Origin: Amycolatopsis xylanica
GTDB taxonomy: Bacteria; Actinomycetota; Actinomycetes; Mycobacteriales; Pseudonocardiaceae
Assembly: GCF_900107045.1 (NCBI RefSeq)
Contig: NZ_FNON01000002.1
Coordinates: 682,001-746,000 of the forward strand
Reading direction: 5' to 3'
Length of the DNA: 64,000 nt
The notes under the pieces were generated by a model that saw nothing but the letters and a program-made list of their open reading frames with translations, searched no databases and had not been told where the DNA came from. The translations under genes were made by a program, and so were the position numbers. Numbering within the stretch: the first letter of the stretch is position 1; each line of letters starts with the position of its first letter. Positions 32,983 through 41,319 of this stretch are shown here, piece after piece.

Positions 32983-33743
32983 GGCTGCACCTTCCCCGAA
33001 ACCGTGAGCTCGTCGAGTTCGTCACCCGCGTCGGGGTCGCTCTCGACCTTGCGGCCGGTCCGCAGCCGCTTGTCGATGAAGTTGACCAGGTGCGTCAGCG
33101 GGACGGTGATCACCAGGAAGACGAACCCGGCCGCGACCAGCGACGACAGGTTCCCGGTGTTGGCCGCCATGTCCTGGCCGATCCGGAACAACTCACGCTG
33201 CTGGACCAGCAGGCCGAGCACGTAGACCAGGCTGGAGTCCTTGACCAGCGCGATGAACTGGTTCACCAGCGCGGGCAGCACCCGGCGCACCCCCTGCGGG
33301 ATGACCACCAGCAGCATCGACTTGGTGTAGGTCATGCCGAGTGCGCGGCTGGCCTCGAGCTGCCCCTTTTCCACGCTCTGGATACCGGCGCGGAAGATCT
33401 CGCCGATGTACGCGGACGCGATCAGCGACAGCGCGAGGATGCCCAGCGGATACGGGTTGGTGCCGACGACGTCACGCGCGAGCGTGCCGAGACCCTGACC
33501 GATCAGCAGGATGGTCAGGATCGCGGGCAGCCCTCGGAAGATGTCGGTGTAGACCCGCGCAGGCCAGCGCAGCCAGCGTTTGGTCGACAGGCCCATGACC
33601 GCGAGGACCATGCCGACCACGGTGCCGATCAGCGCCGACGAGACGGACAGGATCAGCGTGTTCAGCAGCCCGGTGGTGAGCAGATCCGGGAACACCTTCC
33701 AGATGTATTCCCAGTTCAGGAAGGTGTTAAGGAAATCGTTCAC
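32979..33743 (-). CDS. Amino-acid ABC transporter permease
   Basis: 254 residues, five to six membrane segments. The HisMQ/GlnP-type motif occurs as GLLNTLILSVSSALIGTVVGMVLA, with the coupling EAA loop EASRALGMTYTKSMLLVVIPQGVRRVLPALVNQF. The basic C-terminal tail (KRLRTGRKVESDPDAGDELDE) is hydrophilic. Only one permease gene is present, so it may act as a homodimer. It overlaps both neighbours by 4 nt. Confidence 0.94.
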   Translation of the reverse strand: MNDFLNTFLNWEYIWKVFPDLLTTGLLNTLILSVSSALIGTVVGMVLAVMGLSTKRWLRWPARVYTDIFRGLPAILTILLIGQGLGTLARDVVGTNPYPLGILALSLIASAYIGEIFRAGIQSVEKGQLEASRALGMTYTKSMLLVVIPQGVRRVLPALVNQFIALVKDSSLVYVLGLLVQQRELFRIGQDMAANTGNLSSLVAAGFVFLVITVPLTHLVNFIDKRLRTGRKVESDPDAGDELDELTVSGKVQP

Positions 33744-34516
33744 TTGGCTTTGAACTCCGCCGGGATCGGAGCGTTCGGCTCGAACTGCTTGATCAGCTTT
33801 TCCCAGGTGCCGTCGGCGATGACCGCCTTAAGGCCTTCGTTGATCTTGTTGATCAGCTCGGTGTTGCCCTTCTTGAAGGCGAAACCGTGCGGCAGGTTGG
33901 TCACGATGGCCTTGGTGACCTTGAGCTTCGCATCGGCGTTCTTGGCCGCGTAGTCCTCGGCGGTCGCCTGGTCGAACACCGCGGCGTCGATGGCCGAGGT
34001 CTTCAGCGCGGCCAGCGCGGCCGCGTCGTTCGGGAAGCGGACGGCCTGGGCCTGCGGCGAGTTCTCACCGAGCCAGGTGTCCGAGACGGTGCCCTGCACG
34101 ACACCGACCCGCTTACCCGCCAGCGACTTCTCGTCGGTGATCCCGGCGCCGTCCTTCGCCTCGATGCCGAGCGCCTGGTAGTTGTACGCGGCGGAGAAGT
34201 CGACGGTCTTCTTGCGCGGCTCGGTCTGCGAGATGCCCGCGCTGCCGATGTCGAACGTGCCTGCCGCGACCTGCCCCAGCAGTGCGGAGAACTCCGTGGC
34301 GGCGAACTCCAGCTTCAGGTTCTGCTTGGCCGCGATGGCCTTGAGCAGCTCGTTGTCGAAGCCGGTGAACTGGCCGTTCTCCTGGTAGGCGTTGGGCTTG
34401 GAGTCGCTCAGCGTGCCGACCCGCAGCGTCTTCTCGCCGCCGCTGTCGCTCCCACCGCAAGCCGTGAGCACGGCGAGCAGGGCCGCGGTTAACCCCGCGA
34501 CCAGTGTCTTCTTCAT
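33740..34516 (-). CDS. Amino-acid ABC substrate-binding lipoprotein, copy 1
   Basis: 258 residues. Lipobox LTACGG gives lipid anchoring. The solute-binding fold (family 3) shows LRVGTLSDSKPNAY, FTGFDNELLKAIAAKQNLKLEF, GTFDIGSAGISQTEPRKKTVDFSAAY, GKRVGVVQGTVSD and HGFAFKKGNTELINKINEGL. This binds a polar amino acid outside the cell and delivers it to the permease, whose gene follows with a 4-nt overlap. It is about as similar to copy 2 as copy 2 is to copy 3, pointing to successive duplication. Confidence 0.93.
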   Translation of the reverse strand: MKKTLVAGLTAALLAVLTACGGSDSGGEKTLRVGTLSDSKPNAYQENGQFTGFDNELLKAIAAKQNLKLEFAATEFSALLGQVAAGTFDIGSAGISQTEPRKKTVDFSAAYNYQALGIEAKDGAGITDEKSLAGKRVGVVQGTVSDTWLGENSPQAQAVRFPNDAAALAALKTSAIDAAVFDQATAEDYAAKNADAKLKVTKAIVTNLPHGFAFKKGNTELINKINEGLKAVIADGTWEKLIKQFEPNAPIPAEFKAK

Positions 34517-34525
34517 CGAGACCCC

Positions 34526-35290
34526 TTAACCCTTGAACTCAGCCGGCACCGGCGCGGTCGGCAGGAACTGGTTGTGCAGCTTAAGCCAGGTGCCGTCCGC
34601 GATCACCTGTTTGAGGCCTTCATTGACCTTGTTCAGCAAGTCCGTGTTGCCCTTTTTCACCGCGAAGCCGTGCGGGATGTCCAGCGTGAACGACTTGACG
34701 ACCTTGAGCTTGGCGTCCGGGTTCTCGGTGACGTTCTTCTCGGCGATGCTCTGGTCGAGGATGTACGCCTCGACCGAGCCCGACTTCAGCCCGGCCAGCG
34801 CCGCGGCGTAGTCGGGGAACCGGACGGCCTGCGCGGCAGGCACCTTTTCGGTCAGCCACTTGTCGCCGACCGTGCCCTGGATGACCGCGACGCGCTTGCC
34901 GCCGAGCGAGGCCTCGTCGGTGACCGGCGTGCCCTCCTTCGCCTGGATGCTCATCGTCTCGTAGTCGTACGGCGCCGAGAAGTCGACGGTCTTCTTGCGC
35001 TCGTCGGTCTGCGCGATGGCCGAGCTGCCGATGTCGAACCGGCCGTTGTTCACCTGGCCGAGCAGCGCGGAGAAGTCCGTCGCGGTGAACTCCAGCTTCA
35101 GATTCTGCTTCGCGGCGATGGCCCTGAGCAGCTCATTGTCGAAGCCGGTGAACTGACCGTCCTTGAGGAAGATGTTCGGCGGCGCGTCGCTGAGCGTGCC
35201 GACCTTGAGCGTCGTCTCCCCCGCCCCCGAGCCGCCGCCGCAGGCGGTCAGCGAGAGCAGGAGAGCGGCCGCGAGAAGTGCCTTGCGCAT
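34526..35290 (-). CDS. Amino-acid ABC substrate-binding lipoprotein, copy 2
   Basis: 254 residues from ATG 35290 (GGGGGTCT upstream); an in-frame extension upstream overlaps copy 3 and was rejected. Lipobox LTACGG. Same fold as copies 1 and 3: LKVGTLSDAPPNIF, FTGFDNELLRAIAAKQNLKLEF, GRFDIGSSAIAQTDERKKTVDFSAPYDY, GGKRVAVIQGTVGDKW, HGFAVKKGNTDLLNKVNEGL. Lies 9 nt before copy 1. Confidence 0.92.
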   Translation of the reverse strand: MRKALLAAALLLSLTACGGGSGAGETTLKVGTLSDAPPNIFLKDGQFTGFDNELLRAIAAKQNLKLEFTATDFSALLGQVNNGRFDIGSSAIAQTDERKKTVDFSAPYDYETMSIQAKEGTPVTDEASLGGKRVAVIQGTVGDKWLTEKVPAAQAVRFPDYAAALAGLKSGSVEAYILDQSIAEKNVTENPDAKLKVVKSFTLDIPHGFAVKKGNTDLLNKVNEGLKQVIADGTWLKLHNQFLPTAPVPAEFKG

Positions 35291-35294
35291 TGGT

Positions 35295-36107
35295 TCAGAC
35301 CCCCGGGTTCTGGACGGGCAGGCCGGGGCCGCCCTGCTCGAGTTCCTTCGGCAGCGGCTCGGTCTTGAAGAATTGTGCGTGCAACCGCGCGACCGTGCCA
35401 TCCGCGATCGCCTTGGCCAGCCCGTCGTTCAGCTTGGCCAGCAGGTCCTTGTCCTTCTTCGCGACGGCGAACGCGGACGGGGTGTCCTTGGTCTCGACCG
35501 TGTAGCCGAAGTCCAGCGGGACCGCCGGGTTCTGGTCGATGTACTTCTGCCCGATGTCCTTCGGCACCACCCATCCGTCGAGGGTGCCGTTCTTGAGCTG
35601 GGCGAAGCCCGCGTTGTAGTCGGGGAACCTGACCACCTCGGCGCCGCCGACCTTGGTCGCGAAGTCGTCCTGGACCGAGGCCTGCACGACCCCGAGCCGC
35701 TTGCCGGCGAAGGCGGGCAGCGCGGTCAGCCCGGCGCCCTTCTTCGTGATGATGGTGGTGAAACCGGTGCTGTAGCCGTTGCTGAACGCCACGGTCTTCT
35801 TGCGTGCCTCGGTGGTCGAGATCGTCGAGCTGCCGATGTCGAACTGGCCGTTCGCCACGTTCGCCAGCAGGCTGGCGAACTCGGTGCCGACGAACTGGAC
35901 CTCGAAGCCCTCGCGCTTGGCGATGTCACGCAGCAGCTCGTTGTCGAACCCGGTGAACGTGCCGTTCTCCAGGTAGATCGACGGCGGCGCGTCCGTGAGC
36001 GTGCCGACCCGTAGCGTTTTGGCCCCGGAGTCGGTGGACGAACCGCAAGCGGTGAGAGCGAGCGCCGCGGTGGCGACGGCAAGGATTTTCGACAGCGTGG
36101 ATCTCAT
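35295..36107 (-). CDS. Amino-acid ABC substrate-binding lipoprotein, copy 3
   Basis: 270 residues, first gene of the transporter operon. Lipobox LTACGS. Motifs LRVGTLTDAPPSIYLENGTFTG, FDNELLRDIAKREGFEVQF, GQFDIGSSTISTTEARKKTVAFSNGY, GKRLGVVQASVQDDF. It is the most diverged of the three: it lacks the ETMS/QAL region motif of the others and carries an extended C-terminus (KELEQGGPGLPVQNPGV). Its ligand may therefore differ. Stop lies 4 nt before the next start. Confidence 0.92.
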   Translation of the reverse strand: MRSTLSKILAVATAALALTACGSSTDSGAKTLRVGTLTDAPPSIYLENGTFTGFDNELLRDIAKREGFEVQFVGTEFASLLANVANGQFDIGSSTISTTEARKKTVAFSNGYSTGFTTIITKKGAGLTALPAFAGKRLGVVQASVQDDFATKVGGAEVVRFPDYNAGFAQLKNGTLDGWVVPKDIGQKYIDQNPAVPLDFGYTVETKDTPSAFAVAKKDKDLLAKLNDGLAKAIADGTVARLHAQFFKTEPLPKELEQGGPGLPVQNPGV

Positions 36108-36190
36108 GGGGCGAGAGTAGGAAGTTCACCCGTCCGAGTCGTATTCGTCCCACTCTGTGAACGTCCTGCCGTGACCTCGGCTACAGGAAC

Positions 36191-36239
36191 GGGATAAAGC
36201 GGGCTTTACTCCAGACCGGGATAAAGCCCGCTTTATCCC
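36191..36239. repeat. Pair of 22-nt palindromes, family A
   Basis: Units at 36191-36212 (right arm decayed: GCTTTACTCC) and 36218-36239 (perfect, centre CC). They lie between the binding-protein operon and the purB stop, all minus strand, 5 nt before the purB stop codon. Confidence 0.75.
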
Positions 36240-36243
36240 GGTC

Positions 36244-37668
36244 TCACAGGATCGGCTGAGGCGCGTAGCCACGCGCCTCCGGGAAGCGCTCGAGCACCTC
36301 TTCGATGCGCTTGACCACGGCGTCGACCTGCCGGGGCGCGACGCCGGTGAACGAGATCCGGTCGGCCAGCAGCTTGTCGAGCTCGCCCCGGTCGAGCGGG
36401 ATGCGCTCGTCGGCGGCCAGCCGGTCGAGCAGGTCGTTGTCGGCCAGGCCCTGCTCGCGCATGGCGAGCGCGGCGGCGACCGCGTTCTCCTTGATCGCCT
36501 CGTGCGCGGACTCGCGGCCGACGCCGGCGCGGATCGAGGCCATCAGCACCTTGGTGGTGGCCAGGAACGGCAGGTAGCGGTCGAGTTCGCGGGCGACGAC
36601 CGCCGGGAACGCGCCGAACTCGTTGAGCACGGTCAGGAACGTCTCGAGCAGACCGTCGAGCGCGAAGAACGCGTCCGGCAGCGCGACGCGGCGGACCACG
36701 GAATCCGAGACGTCGCCCTCGTTCCACTGGTCGCCTGCCAGCTCACCGATCATCGACAGGTAGCCGCGCAGGATCACGGCGAGGCCGTTGACGCGCTCGC
36801 AGGACCGCGTGTTCATCTTGTGTGGCATGGCGGACGAGCCGACCTGGCCTGGCTTGAAGCCCTCGGTCACCAGCTCGTTGCCCGCCATCAGGCGGATCGT
36901 CTTGGCGAGGCTAGACGGGCCGGCCGCCAGCTGGACCACAGTGGACAGAACGTCGAAGTCGAGTGAGCGCGGGTAAACCTGGCCGACGCTGTCGAAGCGC
37001 TGGTTGAAACCGAGGTGCTGCATCACCCGGTCCTCCAGCTCGTCCAAAGTGGACTCGTCGCCGAGCAGGTCGAGCATGTCCTGCGCGGTGCCGACCGGGC
37101 CCTTGATCCCGCGCAGCGGGTAGCGCTCGATGAGGTTGTCCAGCCGCGAGAAGGCGACCAGCAGCTCGTCGGCCGCGGACGCGAAACGCTTGCCGAGCGT
37201 GGTGGCCTGCGCGGCGACGTTGTGCGAGCGCCCGGCCATCACCAGGTCGGTGTGCTCCAGCGCCAGCGCGCCGAGCCTGGCGAGCACGGCGGCGACGCGG
37301 CCGCGGATCAGTTCCAGTGAACGGAGCTGCTGCAGCTGCTCGACGTTCTCGGTTAGGTCACGCGAGGTCATGCCCTTGTGGATGTGCTCGTGCCCGGCGA
37401 GCTCGCTGAACTCCTCGATGCGGGCCTTCACGTCGTGACGCGTGACACGCTCGCGCGCGGCGATCGACTCGAGGTCGACGTTGTCCAGCACACGCTCGTA
37501 GTCCTCGACGACGCCTTCGCCGACCTCGACGCCCAGGTCCGCCTGCGCCCGCAGCACGGCGAGCCAGAGCCTGCGCTCCAGCTTGACCTTCTCCTCAGCC
37601 GACCACAGGGTCACCATCTCAGGCGAGGCATAACGGCTGGCCAGAACGTTCGCGATACGAGGCTTCAC
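36244..37668 (-). CDS. purB: Adenylosuccinate lyase PurB
   Basis: 474 residues. Cleaves both SAICAR and adenylosuccinate, releasing fumarate, in IMP and AMP synthesis. Motifs: VLASRYASPEMVTLWS, GMTSRDLTENVEQ, AGRSHNVAAQATTLGKR, IKGPVGTAQDMLDL and the fumarase-superfamily signature GSSAMPHKMN. Start ATG 37668 is 13 nt after the stop of a TetR gene, itself preceded by a sigma-factor pair, so purB may be expressed from that upstream promoter. Confidence 0.96.
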   Translation of the reverse strand: MKPRIANVLASRYASPEMVTLWSAEEKVKLERRLWLAVLRAQADLGVEVGEGVVEDYERVLDNVDLESIAARERVTRHDVKARIEEFSELAGHEHIHKGMTSRDLTENVEQLQQLRSLELIRGRVAAVLARLGALALEHTDLVMAGRSHNVAAQATTLGKRFASAADELLVAFSRLDNLIERYPLRGIKGPVGTAQDMLDLLGDESTLDELEDRVMQHLGFNQRFDSVGQVYPRSLDFDVLSTVVQLAAGPSSLAKTIRLMAGNELVTEGFKPGQVGSSAMPHKMNTRSCERVNGLAVILRGYLSMIGELAGDQWNEGDVSDSVVRRVALPDAFFALDGLLETFLTVLNEFGAFPAVVARELDRYLPFLATTKVLMASIRAGVGRESAHEAIKENAVAAALAMREQGLADNDLLDRLAADERIPLDRGELDKLLADRISFTGVAPRQVDAVVKRIEEVLERFPEARGYAPQPIL

Positions 37669-37681
37669 GACCCCAAGATAC

Positions 37682-38275
37682 TCAAGCCAGTTCGGCGAGC
37701 AGCATCCGCTTCGCGACCCCGCGCGGATCGGGGTCGATCTCGATCAGCGCGTTGACCACGGCGCCGTCCACGAGCGCGACCAGGCGTTCCACCGCCGACG
37801 GCGGCATCGGGCGGCCCGCCCGCGAGAAGATCTCGCCGAGCTGGGCGTTGAACTCGACGGTGATCTTGCGCATGACCGGCCGCAGGTACTTGCGGCGGCC
37901 CGTGGCCACCAGGCGTTCGTAGCGCAGGACGACGGCTTCGTTGTCGGCCTCGGTGTCGCCGGTCTCGTCGCCGAGCAGCATGAAGAGGATGAGGTCGAGC
38001 AGTCCGTCGACGCCTTTCGCCGGGTCGGACTGGGCCTCGATGCGCTTGCGGCTTTCGGCCAGCTCGGTGAACGAGTAGTGCTCGACGGCAGCGATGACCA
38101 GCTCGTCGAGCGAGTCGAAGTAGTAGGTCGTGGACGCCAGCGGCAGGTCGGCGCGTTCGGCGACCGCGCGGTGGCGGATCGCGTCGAACCCGCCCTCACC
38201 GAGCAGCTGAGCAGCGGCTTCGACGAGCGCGGCGCGTCGTCGTTCACCCTTGGGCGTGCTGGCTGCTGCGGTCAT
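37682..38275 (-). CDS. TetR-family regulator
   Basis: 197 residues. The N-terminal helix-turn-helix is RRRAALVEAAAQLLGEGGFDAIRHRAVAERADLPLASTTYYFDSLDEL; the ligand domain follows (YSFTELAESRKRIEA, MLLGDETGDTEADNEAVVLRYERL). ATG 38275 is the natural start, with no clear ribosome site; GTG 38278 is adjacent. It sits between the membrane partner of a sigma factor (12 nt upstream) and purB (13 nt downstream) on the same strand, an unexpected setting for a TetR gene. Confidence 0.9.
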   Translation of the reverse strand: MTAAASTPKGERRRAALVEAAAQLLGEGGFDAIRHRAVAERADLPLASTTYYFDSLDELVIAAVEHYSFTELAESRKRIEAQSDPAKGVDGLLDLILFMLLGDETGDTEADNEAVVLRYERLVATGRRKYLRPVMRKITVEFNAQLGEIFSRAGRPMPPSAVERLVALVDGAVVNALIEIDPDPRGVAKRMLLAELA

Positions 38276-38286
38276 GACGGACCAGT

Positions 38287-38994
38287 TTAGAACTTGGCGG
38301 CCAGCCGGTTCGCGGCGCGTGAGAGGTCGGCGGCGAACGGCGGCGTGGTATTTCCGGTGGTCGAGACGCTGCGGATGACCAGCGTGAGTCCGGTGGCGGT
38401 GGTCGCGGAGGCGGTCACCGAGTTCGGCTCCTGCGGGATGGCCGCGCCGGATGACACCAGCGCGATGCTGAGATCGCCGCCGTTCACCTGGAACCCGGCG
38501 GAGCGCGCGCCCGTCACACAGATGCGCCCGTAACTGGGGGCCGTCACGGGGACGGAGAGCTCGCCAGCGAGGGCTGTGGCGAGCTCTCCGTCCGCCGCTT
38601 CGCACCCGAAGGCGCTACCGGCCCGAGGGCCGTTCTTCCCTGACCCGTCACCCCCCTGCATGGGAGCCGTGCCGGGAAGGCTTTGTTTCCCCTCACCGTT
38701 AGGTGGACGCCCGGTGGTGTCCAGAGGTTGCGCCGATCCACCCGATTGGGTGTCAACGGCGGCATTCCCTGGTGCGCTTGCCGTCTCCGACATGCCGCCG
38801 ATCGCGCCGGACAGCCGGATCGCGCCGAAACCGAACAGGACAAGTACGGCAAAAGTCCCAGCGACCCCGAGGGTCCTGCGCCGCCGGGCGGTGATCTTCT
38901 TCGACTCGCTGACGATATCGCCGTGGTCGAACGACGGAGGCGGTGGTTCCCCCGGCGCACCGGCGAACAGGCGTTCCAGTTCGCGGTCATCCAT
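38287..38994 (-). CDS. Membrane partner (putative anti-sigma factor) of the adjacent sigma factor
   Basis: 235 residues: cytoplasmic N-terminus of about 45 residues (MDDRELERLFAGAPGEPPPPSFDHGDIVSESKKI...), one membrane helix (VAGTFAVLVLFGFGAIRL), a Pro/Gly/Ser-rich linker and an outer domain with two Cys. The gene overlaps the sigma-factor stop by 8 nt, the usual arrangement of sigma and anti-sigma. It has no zinc-finger HxxxCxxC, so if it restrains the sigma factor it does so by another contact. ATG 38994 lies inside the sigma gene. Confidence 0.7.
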   Translation of the reverse strand: MDDRELERLFAGAPGEPPPPSFDHGDIVSESKKITARRRRTLGVAGTFAVLVLFGFGAIRLSGAIGGMSETASAPGNAAVDTQSGGSAQPLDTTGRPPNGEGKQSLPGTAPMQGGDGSGKNGPRAGSAFGCEAADGELATALAGELSVPVTAPSYGRICVTGARSAGFQVNGGDLSIALVSSGAAIPQEPNSVTASATTATGLTLVIRSVSTTGNTTPPFAADLSRAANRLAAKF

Positions 38995-39496
38995 TGGTCT
39001 CCACCTCCTCACCGAGCACCTCGCGCAGGTTCGCGAGTCCTCGCGCCGTCTGGCTCTTCACATTGCCCTCGCTGCAGCCGAGCGCCTTCGCGGCCCCGCT
39101 GACGTCCATCCCCTCGAAAAAGCGCAGGACCAGCACCGCGCGCTGCCGAGGCGGCACCTGCCGCAGCGCGACGATCAAGTCCTGCCTGGTCGCCACCTGA
39201 TCGTCGAGCCGATCAGCGACGACGTCCGGCTCGGGCAGGACCTCGGTGTCCCGTTCTCGGCGCCATGGCCGCCTCGACTCGTCGATCGAGACGCGCACCA
39301 GTGTCTTGCGGACGTAGGCGTCCGTCGCCGCGCGGTCCCGGATCTTCGTCCACCTCCGATGCAGAGCCACGAACGCCGTCTGCGCGAGATCGTCGGCCTT
39401 GTGCCAGTCGCCACAGAGCATGTACGCGGTTCGGCGCACGGAGTCGCGCTTCGCAGCGAAGTACTCCGCGAATTCCTGCTCGTCGCGCTGGTTCAC
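38987..39496 (-). CDS. ECF RNA polymerase sigma factor, SigE family
   Basis: 169 residues. Region 2 is EFAEYFAAKRDSVRRTAYMLCGDWHKADDLAQTAFVALHRRW, typical of the SigE-type ECF group of actinomycetes. Region 4 is LRQVPPRQRAVLVLRFFEGMDVSGAAKALGCSEGNVKSQTARGLANLRE. The two are joined by a short acidic linker. It would direct RNA polymerase to a small set of promoters. GTG 39496 is the start giving the normal family N-terminus; a GGAG lies about 12 nt upstream. It leads a string sigma - membrane partner - TetR - purB. Confidence 0.92.
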   Translation of the reverse strand: MNQRDEQEFAEYFAAKRDSVRRTAYMLCGDWHKADDLAQTAFVALHRRWTKIRDRAATDAYVRKTLVRVSIDESRRPWRRERDTEVLPEPDVVADRLDDQVATRQDLIVALRQVPPRQRAVLVLRFFEGMDVSGAAKALGCSEGNVKSQTARGLANLREVLGEEVETNG

Positions 39497-39610
39497 GCGC
39501 CTGTGTTCTCCGCTCTTTCGCGTTCGAGGTGGTAGACGGAACCGAGGGCGTCCACGGTTGCACCACCGGAGCGTTTGCGAGTGCGTCGCAGTCTGTGATG
39601 TGATCGAACC

Positions 39611-40642
39611 GTGACCTTCACCGCAGCTCAGCTGGACTTTCGCTCCGACACCGTCACCCGCCCGGATGAAACGATGCGCTCCGCGATGGCGTCGGCGGAG
39701 GTCGCCGACAACGTGATCGACACCGACCCGACGGTCCGCGCGCTGGAGCAGCGGGCCGCGAAGGTGCTCGGCCAGGCCGACGCGCTGTGGACGCCGAGCG
39801 GCACCATGGCCAACCTGATCGCGCTGAGCCTGCACCTGAAACGGGGAGACCGCTTCCTCGCGACGCGCGGGGCGCACGTGCTGAACAACGAGCTCGGCTC
39901 GGCGGCCTGGCTGGCCGGTGGCATGCCGGAGCCGCTGGAGCACGACGCCGGGCCCGGCCGCCCGACCCCGGAAGCGGTCGAGATGGCGGCCGGTATGGCG
40001 GACGGGCCGTACTACACGCTGCGGACCACGTTGCTGTGCTTGGAGAACACGCACAACGCGGCGGGCGGCGCGGTCACCCCGCCGCATGAGCACGCGCAGC
40101 TCGTGGCCGCCGCGCGGGACAAGGGACTGAAGGTCCACCTCGACGGCGCGCGGCTGTGGCACGCGGCCGTCGCGCTCGGCGTGCCGCCCGCGGCGCTGAC
40201 CGTCGGCGTCGACTCCGTTTCGGCGTGCTTCAGCAAGGGACTCGGCGCGCCGGTCGGCTCGGTCGTCGCGGGCAGCGCGGAGTTCGTGAAGCGCGCCAGG
40301 CGGATGCGGCAGATGCTGGGCGGCGGGGTGCGCCAGGGCGGGATCCTCGCGGCGGCCTGCCTGGTCGCGCTCGACCGCGTCAGCGACCTCGCCGAGACAC
40401 ACGAGGCGGCGCGGCGGCTCGCCGCCGGGCTCAACGAGTTCGGCTGGGAGGTCGAGACCCCGCAGACGAACATCGTGCTCGCCGGTGTCCCCGATCTGCG
40501 CATGGCGCTGGATCACTTGGGAACGCTGGGGATTCTCGCGCTCCCGATGTCGGGGAAGGTGCGGTTCGTACTGCACCGCGATCTCGCCTCGACCGCCGTC
40601 GAGGATGCTCTGCGCCGGATCAAGACGGGGAGTGCGGCATGA
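39611..40642 (+). CDS. ltaE: Low-specificity threonine aldolase
   Basis: 343 residues, PLP fold type I. Motifs: LDFRSDTVTRPDETMRSAMA, GDRFLATRGAHVLNNELGS, LENTHNAAGGAVTP, VHLDGARLWHAAVALG and VSACFSKGLGAPVGSVVAG, where the Lys in SKG binds PLP. Cleaves L-threonine or allo-threonine to glycine and acetaldehyde. Stop overlaps the start of the HAD gene (ATGA). It is divergent from the sigma-factor gene. Confidence 0.92.
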   Translation: MTFTAAQLDFRSDTVTRPDETMRSAMASAEVADNVIDTDPTVRALEQRAAKVLGQADALWTPSGTMANLIALSLHLKRGDRFLATRGAHVLNNELGSAAWLAGGMPEPLEHDAGPGRPTPEAVEMAAGMADGPYYTLRTTLLCLENTHNAAGGAVTPPHEHAQLVAAARDKGLKVHLDGARLWHAAVALGVPPAALTVGVDSVSACFSKGLGAPVGSVVAGSAEFVKRARRMRQMLGGGVRQGGILAAACLVALDRVSDLAETHEAARRLAAGLNEFGWEVETPQTNIVLAGVPDLRMALDHLGTLGILALPMSGKVRFVLHRDLASTAVEDALRRIKTGSAA

Positions 40643-41217
40643 ACTGGACGGTTTTCGACTACGGCGAGGTCATCGTCAAGCGGACTCAGGCGATCCCGAA
40701 ACTAGCCGCGACCATGGGAGTCGCGGTGGAGGATTTCGAGCCGCGGTACTGGGATCTGCGTGATCCCTACGACCGTGGCTGCGCCGATCTCGAGTACTGG
40801 GGCGGAATCGGCGCCGCGCTGGGCGTCGGTGTCGATGCGGCGCTTTCGGAAGAGCTGACCCAGCTCGACATCGAGGGCTGGCTGGACGTCGAGCCGACGA
40901 CGATCGAGTTGCTGGAGGCATTGGCCGAGGCGGGTGTCGCGCTCGCGCTGCTGTCGAACGCGCCGTCCAGCATGGGCAGGGTCGTGGAACGGCAGGACTG
41001 GGCCGCGCATTTCCGGACGCTGGTCTTCTCCGGCGACCTCGGTTTCGCCAAGCCGGACAAGCGGATCTACGACGTCGTCGCCGCGAAGCTGGACGCGCGA
41101 CCCGCCGACTGCCTGTTCTTCGACGACCGGCAGGTCAACGTCGACGGCGCCATCGCCGCGGGCTGGAAGGCACACCGCTGGTTGGGCGCGGAGGAAGCGA
41201 AAAGCCAGGTGGGCTAG
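40639..41217 (+). CDS. HAD-family hydrolase (YihX-like)
   Basis: 192 residues. HAD motif I is VFDYGEVIVKR, with the nucleophilic Asp but Gly at the +2 position as in YihX-type sugar-phosphatases; motif II is LLSNAPSS and motifs III/IV are GFAKPDKRIYDVV and CLFFDDRQVNVDGA. The cap (CADLEYWGGIGAAL) is small and helical. ATG 40639 overlaps the stop of threonine aldolase. Probably a phosphatase on small metabolites; substrate unknown. Confidence 0.87.
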   Translation: MNWTVFDYGEVIVKRTQAIPKLAATMGVAVEDFEPRYWDLRDPYDRGCADLEYWGGIGAALGVGVDAALSEELTQLDIEGWLDVEPTTIELLEALAEAGVALALLSNAPSSMGRVVERQDWAAHFRTLVFSGDLGFAKPDKRIYDVVAAKLDARPADCLFFDDRQVNVDGAIAAGWKAHRWLGAEEAKSQVG

Positions 41218-41235
41218 CCCAATGTGACGGAAGAG

Positions 41236-41269
41236 GGCCATCCGCTCACCCGTGGTGAGCATGATGGCC
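41236..41269 (+). terminator. Hairpin between HAD and methyltransferase genes
   Basis: GGCCATC-CGCTCACC and GGTGAGC-AT-GATGGCC pair around CGT to give a stem of about 14 bp with a small bulge. It lies just after the HAD stop and may be a terminator or attenuator before the methyltransferase start at 41320. Confidence 0.5.
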
Positions 41270-41319
41270 TACAGTGGACCCCGTCATATGCCGGACGCAT
41301 GTCACGACGGGGTTTCCTC

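Noticed and set aside
39497..40576. N-terminal extension of the sigma-factor frame
   Set aside because: The frame continues antisense through threonine aldolase. The extension has no sigma motifs; GTG 39496 gives the normal family start.
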